Positions 55,997 through 64,000 of a DNA stretch of 64,000 nt are shown here, piece by piece. The stretch spans positions 2,379,501 through 2,443,500 of the forward strand of contig JAJTWR010000251.1 of assembly GCA_021613335.1 (NCBI GenBank), given 5' to 3'. The position numbers and the translations under genes are program-made. This stretch comes from Whitmania pigra. Taxonomy: Eukaryota; Annelida; Clitellata; Hirudinida; Haemopidae. Position 1 is the first letter of the stretch; every line of letters begins with the position of its first letter. The notes under the pieces were generated by a model. That model made no database searches and was not told the DNA's origin. It saw only the letters and a program-made list of their open reading frames with translations.

Positions 55997-57058
55997 CAGG
56001 GTTGCCAGTGTTGGGATTATAAGCCAAGATCTTGGCTTTTTTTTTAATTTGGACCTAATCTGGATTTCTAGGTCTGGAAAGTTGGATGTTTTGGGAAAAA
56101 AATAATTTTTAGGGTAAAAATAATATTCTGTAAGGTTTTTTTGGTTTATCTCTTCAATAAAGAACTTTCCTCATTACCTTCTTTTCCGCCATCTTTGCAC
56201 GCTCATACTCTATTGAATTTTGATTTTTGAACAATGGACGGTGACGCAGTTGCTCCAGTTGCTAGCAGTGTTGCGCAACCTCGTACAAAAGCTAAGATGT
56301 GGATGATTTGACAGGCATAGAACGAAATGATTGTATACACCCAGATCCCAACAATTGCTTTGGAGTGAAATGTAAAGTTTGTTCATGTTTACTGATTAAC
56401 ACCAATAAATCGCATCTGCTGGCAAGAACTGAATACAATACTCCGTTTTCGCAAAAGAATTATTTTCAGGTGAAGTTGAAAATTGGCCATTTTGGCTAAC
56501 AAACTTTTGTTTGGGACGGTTAACCAAACAAGCAATTGCCATGGATAGATACTGTTCCAAGTTCATTCCTGGCAAGAGTTTAGTTGATGATGCGACGCAA
56601 GGACATTGTTGGTAGAGATTTGACAGCAATAGGAAACAAGACTCAAATTAAATTTTGCTAATTTGCATCAGTTTGCGACTCTGTATAAATTTTGTATTAA
56701 AATAAAATTATGTTTGACTTATGTCATTAATGATCTAATCTTTAATTTTGATATTTTTGATGACGCAATTTCTGACCGACTGTTGAATTTTTGAATTAAA
56801 ATAAAATTGTCTTTGATTTGTTTCATTAATAATCTGATTGGTATTTAATTGGGAACCCATGGCTATGTATAATAATATGACACGCAAATTCGTGAAGCGT
56901 TCCATATTAAAAAAATAAAAATATAAAAATAATAATAACATGAATAGTAACTAAAAATTATAATTGACATTAAAAGCTGGTTTAACTTGATCTGGGCTTT
57001 TCTTGGTTTTATGGTCTGGCGATATGGGATTTTATCAAAAATCTCACTGGCAACTCTG
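55997..57058. mobile_element. Decayed hAT-type DNA transposon with 8-bp target duplication
   Basis: The left end CAGGGTTGCCAGTG (55997) and right end CACTGGCAACTCTG (to 57058) are terminal inverted repeats of hAT type. Both are flanked by the perfect 8-bp duplication GTAATAAG (55989-55996 and 57059-57066), the hAT hallmark. Near 56234 a frame opens MDGDAVAPVASSVAQPRTKA, then needs a frame change to reach a Cys/His segment (CKVCSCLLINTNKSHLL) that looks like a damaged BED-type zinc finger. The element has no intact transposase and contains an internal pair of roughly 42-bp direct repeats near 56698 and 56798. Confidence 0.88.
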
Positions 57059-57203
57059 GTAATAAGAATAGGTTAAAAATTATGATAGTAATAATATTAA
57101 ATGTTAGGTTATTCCTGGTGTGTGGTTCGAAAGCCATGGAATTAGACTAGTCTGGTGTATCTCGGCGTCAAAGGTTCAAGAAAAGTAAGTTTGCAAAGTT
57201 TCA

Positions 57204-57208
57204 CACAT

Positions 57209-57249
<41 letters not shown>

Positions 57250-57250
57250 C
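57204..57250. repeat. (AC)n(AT)n dinucleotide microsatellite
   Basis: ACACAC run passing directly into ATATAT, in the CAP2-CAP3 interval. Confidence 0.9.
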
Positions 57251-57946
57251 ATATGCATGTATTCAACATCAAACTAAAAGGTCCTATTGTTTGCCTTCTA
57301 GTTTTTAAATGTACGTTAACAAAATACACAGACATTATTGTCCACTATTTGTGCTCCACTTCACTATTTTGCTAATCATTGATTAATCTTTTAATCTCAT
57401 TGCGAGACTCTAAACATCTTTTTTTTGCCGGGTCACAGGTTTGTTTATCAGGATAGAATCCAAAGGCACTTCTTAATCGATTCACCACTTACAAAGTGAC
57501 CCTTCCTGACACGACACATAACGACTGTTGAAAACCCGTCGCTTGCAGGAACGCCACAACGCCATTCGGCCAACCTGCACGTCTACAGTTCTTTGACTTC
57601 AAAGATTTTTCTTTAAGAAGTTTGAATATTTTATCCATAATAACTCACTGTTTCTAACTTTAACCATTTTCTAATTTTTATGGTCTTACAAATAAGCATT
57701 TAATTTGAAGCAATTTGAGGCCTTGAATAAAATAATACGAAAACTTTTTGTAAGAGCATTTATTCTTTACGAGAAAAGTGGGTTAAGGATTTGGAGAACT
57801 ATTATACAATAACTTCAATATTAAATTTTTTTCGATCTTTTGCTTATGTTTCTTCAAGCAACGCCAGAATATAATCATGTGATGTGAAACATGCTTTATT
57901 GATCAAAAGAAAGTTTGACGTTTAAATTTCAAATCGAAGAATATTT

Positions 57947-58787
57947 TCAGGGCTTGTAGCACAAGTTATCCCTGCAAATGTATCCGGTCTCGCATTCGGA
58001 ACATGCACGTCCAACTTTGAAAGGCTTGGCACCGCGATAATTTCCACTGCAATAATAGTGTACGAATGAATATTTCACAATTAACATATCGCTACAAATC
58101 TCAAATGATTGAAATGTCCATCTTACCCTGGACCGTAGTTGCAAACCATAAAGGTTCCACTGACTTTTCCTTCTTCCTTCTTTCCGGAGCAGACGGCTGC
58201 AGCGCAACCAACGAATTCTGAAGCTGCCCAGACAACCTGGCAGATAGAATGTTTAGTTTTTATTATTACTGTCGATTTATAAACGTCTGCCAGATCAACG
58301 AAAAATTAATTAATTATACCTGAGTGTAATGTTCGCAAACTGCCTTTTCTCTGCATTTGGTTTCAGCGTAGTTATAATCCTTCTTTTCGTTAAAGAAACT
58401 TTGGATTCCAGTGACAGCATCGACTGACTTGGAGCTGCTCCAGAACATGTTTTGGCCGACGTATCCGTAGTTGGTCTTGACATCAGTCGGATGTCCGTGT
58501 TTGAAGACGCAGCCGTCAGCCCACATGCTTGCAGTCTGAGCCAAACTTGGATCCCATTTCTGTCGATGAAAATTTCGGTTTAGTTTCATTATCTCATATT
58601 TAAAAAACAAGATATTTTCAGAAAGGAAAAGCAAATGTTCAGTTACCATTTCCTTCATGTTACTTGAACCCTCTCCTCTTCTAAGCTTGTTGTGATGATC
58701 AAGAACTCGGTGTTCATTTTCTGGAGACAACAACGTTCCAGACGCGAAGCACAAAGTCGCAGTAATGAGGATCAAGGTCTTCATCAT
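57947..58787 (-). CDS. Secreted CAP-domain protein 3 (tandem duplicate)
   Basis: Exons 58787-58647, 58559-58320, 58236-58127 and 58046-57947 give 196 codons with a signal peptide (MMKTLILITATLCFASG). CAP landmarks: VLDHHNKLRRGEG, YVGQNMFW, VVWAASEFVGC, FMVCNYGPG, tail CSECETGYICRDNLCYKP. It differs from the neighbour at 59990-60830 at about 14 of 196 residues, and introns and 3' flank also match, so this is a recent tandem duplication. One difference is in the core motif: CEHYTQ here, CGHYTQ in all three relatives. No TATA-GCCG motif is visible upstream; similarity to gene 4 stops about 15-20 bp before the ATG. Confidence 0.93.
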
Positions 58788-59012
58788 CTCGATGTTCTGA
58801 AGGTTCAGAGATGTGTTTGAAATTGCTGCGTCGCAACTTGTACACGTTGGCTAGGCGGTAACTTTCGTTCCGTTGTTTTCGTTTTAAATTCCCTAAGATA
58901 CAGGTGTTCTTGTATCTCGATTAAGTATTCGATAAAGGTAGTATGAATTATTCATCTTTTTCTTCGACTTAAGAAAAACAATTTAATCGTTTTCTTCAAA
59001 TCGATTTGCTCT

Positions 59013-59155
59013 CCTCTCTGTTGTTTCTTCGTAGATTTGACTGGCTCTTTTGTGCTTGCTATTAAAACAAACCTTTTTTTTATGGATGTTTCCTTGTAAA
59101 TAGCACGTTTCGTCAAACTCACAGTTGTCTTTTCCTTTGGTGATGATGATGATGA
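59013..59155. repeat. Dispersed segment shared between CAP-gene 3' flanks, copy 2
   Basis: Collinear with 53541-53735 (GCTATTAAAACAAAC, CTTGTAAATA, CAGTTGTCTTTTCCTTTGGTG). It lies about 0.85 kb beyond the 3' end of CAP4, mirroring copy 1 beyond CAP2. Confidence 0.65.
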
Positions 59156-59710
59156 TGATAATAATAATATTAATAATATCTTTAATATTTTGAAACTTTT
59201 ATTTAAAATTCATTTTCGACAAGATGTCGCTCTTCGATATTGGCATTACATAAATTCGGCCATGATCTGAAAATTGTTAGATTATTTTACACAAATGCAT
59301 ATTTATTAATTGTAATTAAATTATTCCCACTTTAACCTCACAAACACAAATACATAAATTCATAAATGTCTCCTTTTGAATAATAATTCGCTACCCTCTG
59401 GGCCCCACTTAGTTACTGGTCAAAAGACGAACATTTTACAAATTTTTAGCGCTAGATCCAGGTAATTCTCTGAATTGTATAAATCGTTTCACTGCATCGT
59501 CTTCTTCTGTTACAAATCATAAAGATAAAAAAAATTGATCGAGTATGCTGATATCGATAGCAGAGTCAGCAATCACTACTTAACTACTTAACCACTTTGA
59601 TTTCATCAACAACTTTTGGTAGAATCTCAGATGACCACATCATATTATATGTCTGGACTGAAATATTTTGCATTTTGCATCAATTGACAATGCGACAGTA
59701 CTATTTATGT

Positions 59711-59711
59711 A

Positions 59712-59790
<79 letters not shown>

Positions 59791-59798
59791 CGATGGTG
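59711..59798. repeat. (ATG)n trinucleotide microsatellite
   Basis: Nearly pure ATG repeat of about 85 bp between CAP3 and CAP4. Confidence 0.95.
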
Positions 59799-59847
59799 AT
59801 GATGTGTTTGTCATGTGGACATGCAACAAATCCACAATAAACCAATT

Positions 59848-59897
59848 TTACCGCTATTTTGACGGGGCTATTTCGTTCTGAGCTATTTTGTCGCAAA
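59848..59897. repeat. CCCCGTCAAAATAG-type array, inverted short copy
   Basis: CGCTATTTTGACGGGGCTAT and following bases; reverse complement gives three units of the motif found at 26791-26895, with the same AAAATAGCGGT border. Confidence 0.75.
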
Positions 59898-59989
59898 AAT
59901 AATCATGTCATGTGAAACAAGTTTTATTGATCGAATGAAGGTCCTCATTAGCATCCAAAAACGTTTAAATTTCCAATCGAAAAATATTT

Positions 59990-60830
59990 TCAGGGCTTGT
60001 AGCACAAATCATCCCTGCAAATGTATCCGGTCTCGCATTCGGAACAAGCAGGTCCAACTTTGAAAGGCTTGGCACCGCGATAATTTCCACTGCAATAATA
60101 GTGTACGAATTATTATTTCACAATTAACATATCGCAACAAATCTCATGTGATTGAAATGCCCGTCTTACCCTGGACCGTAGTTGCAAACCATAAAGGTTC
60201 CACTGACTTTTCCTTCTTCTTTCTTTCCGGAGCAGACGGTTGCAGCGCAACCAACGTAGTCTGAAGTTGCCCAGACAACCTGCCAGATAGAATGTTTACT
60301 TTTTAATATTACAGTCAATTTATAAACGTCTGCCAGATCAACGAAAATTTAATTAATTATACCTGAGTGTAATGTCCGCAAACTGCCTTTTCTCTGCATT
60401 TGGTTTCAGTGTAGTTATAATCCTTCTTTTCGTCAAAGAACATTTGGATTCCAACGACGGCATCGACTGACTTCGAGCTGCTCCAGAACATGTTTTGGCC
60501 GACGTATCCGTAGTTGGTCTTGACATCAGTTGGATGTCCGTGTTTGAAGACGCAGCCGTCAGCCCACATGCTTGCAGTCTGAGCCAAAGTTGGATCCCAT
60601 TTCTGTCGATGAACATTTCGGTTTAGTTTCAATATATCATATTAATAAAACAAGATATTTTCAGAAAGGAAAAGTAAATGTTCAGTTACCATTTCCTTCA
60701 TGTTACTTGAACCCTCTCCTCTCCTAAGCTTGTTGTGATGATCAAGAACTCGGTGTTCATTTTCTGGAGACAACAACGTTCCAGATGCGAGGCACAAAGT
60801 CGCAGCAATGAGGATCAAGGTCTTCATCAT
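59990..60830 (-). CDS. Secreted CAP-domain protein 4 (tandem duplicate)
   Basis: Exons 60830-60690, 60602-60363, 60279-60170 and 60089-59990 give 196 codons. Signal peptide (MMKTLILIAATLCLASG), CAP motifs (VLDHHNKLRRGEG, YVGQNMFW, CGHYTQVVWATSDYVGC, FMVCNYGPG) and the short Cys-rich tail (CSECETGYICRDDLCYKP). An in-frame ATG seven codons upstream (60851) exists, but the start at 60830 is preferred because it matches gene 3 and follows an acceptor-like CAG nine bases upstream. A TATA-GCCG motif lies about 115-125 bp upstream. Confidence 0.93.
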
Positions 60831-61407
60831 CTCGATGTTCTGAATGTTCATAGAATGCTGCTAAAAATTGTGATTGAAATGTTTCAATTTTAACCACAAC
60901 CTCACCTCGAATGCAATTCGATCACGTTTTGACGTTGTAAACGGCTCTATATAAACATTCTAGGATTATCATTTCATGTAAAGTATAAATATTTGTTATT
61001 TATTTGACCTGGTAATTGTTCTTATGTCAGCTGTTTTGTTTTCTACATCATTTTCATGACTGATGAAATCATGATCTTATTCATCTTAACTATTATTTAT
61101 TTATAGATTTATATATGATGTAGGGTACATTTCTTTATTTCGCAGTAATCTATTTGAGTCAATTTGACATATTATGTTCCAAACATTGTATGCATAGTTA
61201 ATGTTCCTTGTCCATTTCAGTTATTCCACATTATTGATGTTACAATTAATAAAATTTTATTAAATAGCTTAACTTCTTAAAAATTTTATTGTAATTTTGT
61301 AATTAATTTAAATTATATTTCCACTTTTATTATTTTTATTCACTTTTAATCTCATCTTTGATAGCCGTCAATTCTTCAGATTTTTTTGTTTGTTTTTGCG
61401 CATAATT
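60831..61407. other. CAP4-MARCHF6 divergent intergenic region
   Basis: About 580 bp, AT-rich, containing the CAP4 TATA motif and the presumed MARCHF6 promoter. An acceptor-like TTCTTCAG ends about 30 bases before the MARCHF6 start. Confidence 0.6.
60942..60955 (-). promoter_or_regulatory. TATA box with GCCG extension, CAP gene 4
   Basis: Minus strand TTTATATAGAGCCG, about 115-125 bp before the start at 60830. Confidence 0.65.
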
Positions 61408-63826
61408 ATGGAAGACCGTCAGAATGGTCGGTTGATTTCGAGAAAGCAATTGACTTAGAAATTCTAAATGTTATGCTGCTTGACATCTGGAATTGTGTTA
61501 ATCATATATTTCGTCTAAAATAAAATAATTGATAAGCTGTGCCGGATCTCAGTCTGCACTGCGTTCCTGATTCATACTATCATCAGTGCCTAAAATAGAG
61601 AAATCGTGTTTTCCCTTATACCTTGTTACGGATTTTTAAGTTTTATCGATTTTAATTTTAACCTAGCAATAGTTGGATCGATAATTAAGACTTGCCATAT
61701 AGCTAGCTCTAGTCCATATGTTTTCAGGTTATCGACACTTGATACTTTATTTGCACTTGCTATTTCATCCAGCTGACGTCTGCCGTGTATGTCGGTGCGA
61801 AGCCAGCCACGACAAACCCTTATTCTATCCATGCCTTTGCACAGGAAGCATCAAGTATATACACCAAGAATGGTAAGGATGTTCTGATAAAATCATTTGA
61901 ATAAATTAGGTTTAATAATTGCACATAATCAACAATTTAGATGCTTGAAAATCATAATGATAGAATTGTATTAAATGTCATGTTGCTGAGATTCCATAAT
62001 TACATCATGCCAAATTTTAAATCTGGCTAAAGCTGTAGAATTTTATTTTGTTGTATAATTGTACAGAAATATGCATTAAATTTATTATATATCATTATTT
62101 GGTATTTGTTCATAAATTGCATGTTACCTCACAATAATCATGAAAAGTCTTAATTCCATCAAATAATACCTATTAAGTAATTTATTAATATTGCTAATTA
62201 AAATTGATGTTATCCTAAAATATTTAACTTCTGTTTGACTTAAATTCTGCATTAAACACGATTGTAGCTTGGTACAGTGGCTCAAGTACAGCAAGAAAGA
62301 ATACTGTGAATTATGCAAGCACAAGTTCATCTTTACCCCAAGTGAGTTCCAAAACTGATGACAACTCAGTTACCCAATAATAAGATGTTCCATTTCTGGA
62401 TGCCCTACTTTTTAGTCTATGCCCCGGATATGCCAAAGAGGCTGCCTATCAGGGACATCATTTCTGGCCTGCTCAGGAGCGTCAGCAGAGCAGTGAGGTA
62501 CTGGCTCCATTACACCCTTGTCACCATTGCATGGCTGGGGGTGGTTCCAATAGCAGCAGGTATGTGGAGCAGCATGTGTTCGACTGGTGTGAATGCATCT
62601 TAATGCAGTGTTTAAGTCGACTTATTGCTTCGGATGCTCTGTAATTATGCCAAATTGTATTCGATGATGTGGGACGATATTTCCTTTCCTCTTATTCCAG
62701 GCCGCATATACAGGTGTCTCTTTTCGGGTTCTCTCCTCAACTTTTCTCTGGACATTTTCTCGTCGTGAGTGCCTTTGATTTGACACGACCATCCACACTT
62801 TGCTTGTTGTCATGTGTTCGATCACATATAGAAACTGTTTATTTGAATTAGCAACAGATTATTTGTGATTTGTTGGTTTTAGTGTCTTTGTTTTATGCCA
62901 GTGAATTAAGGGCATTGATCTTATATTATTTATGGTTCACCGATACAATTCTTGCCTGTTCATGCTAATTTATGAAAAATATCATTATTCCTTGATCTTT
63001 ACATTTATTCTTTGTTGCCTTTTTGACATTTCATTATCATTTGCATTCACAATTCTCCGTTATCACAGACCCATTTTTAAGCAATTTCTTCCAATACTTG
63101 ATTACCTAATAATACACATATCCAAATATATATTTGATGTCATTATCAGCATCATCATTTCAGTGACAACCTTCTTTCCGATTCTCTACTTGGATGCGTG
63201 GTGATGGCTTGCACCCTTTGCACCTTCGTGGGCCTAGTGTGGCTCAGGGAGCAGATTCTCCATGGCAACGGGGGTGTCGAGTGGCTTGACAATGTATTCT
63301 GGGGAAACAACAACGACAATAACAACAACGTGAGTGAGGTTCTCTTTGAATGCACAAAGAGAACCCAGTAAGAGATGAATATGATGATGATAATGATATT
63401 AAAACTTATAAACTTATGCTTTGAAAATGCCATTAGTAATCAAACTCATGATTCATTCACAGTTAAATTATTCAAAAATTGGATAAAACATAAATAACAT
63501 CAATAGATAAGGTATCATTAATAATAGCAACTGAATTGTAAGTAATATTTGAATAAAAAATTATTCATAAAAACATCTCAATCTAAAATACAGGTTCAGA
63601 ATGTTGGGGTGCCGGCTCCACAGGGAGAGCCTATCGAGGCCGGTCCATTGGTGCCAGTGGAAAACGTGGTGGAGGAGCAGGAACAGAACAACCAGGCCCC
63701 TGGTGTGATGATGATATTATGGGTTAACTAATCATAATATTAATATTCTAATGTTACACATCTTCAGATGAGAATTGGAATCCCATGGACTGGGACAGAG
63801 GACCTGAGGAACTAACCTGGGAGAGG
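61408..63826 (+). CDS. MARCHF6: MARCHF6 (TEB4/Doa10), ER membrane RING-CH ubiquitin ligase, 5' part
   Basis: Multi-spanning ER E3 ligase of ER-associated degradation. Exons in the window: 61408-61426, 61773-61872, 62268-62341, 62416-62559, 62701-62764, 63164-63329, 63594-63702, 63768-63826; phases agree throughout. The RING-CH domain (C4HC3) is complete: CRVCR, PCLCTGS, HQEC, YCELCKH. Then [31 protein letters not shown] (membrane segment), [26 protein letters not shown] (second segment), an Asn-rich/acidic loop shorter than in vertebrates, and PEELTWER. The 19-bp first exon (MEDRQN) is inferred from phase and start context. The remaining membrane domains lie past the window; TTTCAG at 63966-63971 may begin the next exon but its sequence is not recognisable. 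Confidence 0.92.
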
Positions 63827-64000
63827 GTAAGAGTCCTTACTGATTATAATTAATAATATTATTATTTATAACATTGGCCTTTTTTAATTATTGCTATTAC
63901 TAATCGCTATTGAGTTCTGTCATTGCATGTTTTATTCCTTGCTAGAAATTTATTGTAATATTATGTTTCAGTTTGACTCGCTTGCACTTTTAAGTTTATA

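Larger units (their letters stand above)
55290..57946. other. CAP2-CAP3 intergenic region
   Basis: About 2.65 kb: CAP2 promoter, a hAT-type element (55997-57058), an AC/AT dinucleotide repeat (57204-57250) and the CAP3 3' flank, with an AATAAA (minus) at 57895-57900. Nothing else supported. Confidence 0.65.
58788..59989. other. CAP3-CAP4 intergenic region
   Basis: About 1.2 kb: CAP3 upstream region, the copy of the shared CAP-flank segment (59013-59155), an ATG microsatellite, a CCCCGTC-type array and CAP4 3' flank with AATAAA (minus) at 59923-59928. No gene seen; long poly-Asp/poly-Ile frames are the microsatellite. Confidence 0.65.

Noticed and set aside
57109..57180. Possible tRNA (GGTTCGAA and GGTTCAAG strings)
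   Set aside because: No cloverleaf with acceptor stem can be drawn around them.
59597..59896. Poly-Asp and poly-Ile frames
   Set aside because: ATG microsatellite between CAP3 and CAP4.
63966..64000. Possible ninth MARCHF6 exon after TTTCAG
   Set aside because: The short translated stretch does not match the expected continuation after TWER; left unannotated.

Overview
The window is eukaryotic, almost certainly an invertebrate animal. Genes are split into many short exons with GT-AG (twice GC-AG) introns of about 40-1,100 bp. DNA is AT-rich with many ATC/ATT/ACTC microsatellites, and the genes are animal families (L1-type adhesion molecule with ankyrin-binding tail, exocyst EXOC2, dynamitin, pocket protein, MARCHF6). 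The compact layout and splice-acceptor-like AGs just before several start codons (possible spliced-leader trans-splicing) would suit a tunicate or similar animal; that is inference, the species is not known. Exons were assembled by hand from six-frame translation, splice signals, phase consistency and remembered family proteins.

Layout, left to right: 3' end of TOMM40 (+, 123-1546); L1CAM/neuroglian-family gene (-, 3093-10999, 21 exons); EXOC2/Sec5 (+, 12179-21805, 28 exons); a gene-poor stretch with a LINE fossil; an SR splicing factor (+, 24875-26380); a repeat-rich stretch; a secreted CAP-domain gene (+, 28578-29456); ATPAF2 (+, 29798-32085); DCTN2/dynamitin (+, 32691-36720); ST13/Hip (-, 37486-40799); a p107/p130-type pocket protein (+, 42531-52924); three more CAP genes on the minus strand (54377-55289, 57947-58787, 59990-60830) around a hAT-type transposon with an intact 8-bp target duplication (55997-57058); and the 5' part of MARCHF6 (+, 61408 to beyond the window). 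Neighbouring housekeeping genes do unrelated jobs and form no operon; the four CAP genes are one duplicated family.

The strongest unexpected signal is in DCTN2. Two exons of exactly 103 bp (35277-35379 and 35723-35825) have the same phases, encode alternative versions of the same 34-residue coiled-coil segment, and cannot be joined without a frameshift. They are a mutually exclusive exon pair, and eight TGCATG (RBFOX-type) hexamers lie in the introns following them. Other notable points are a large acidic, Asn/Ser/Cys-rich insertion in Ig5 and only three clear FN3 repeats in the L1 protein, an E2F-like site upstream of the pocket-protein gene, two GC-AG introns, a shared TATA-GCCG promoter motif in CAP genes, and several MITE, LINE and hAT remnants.
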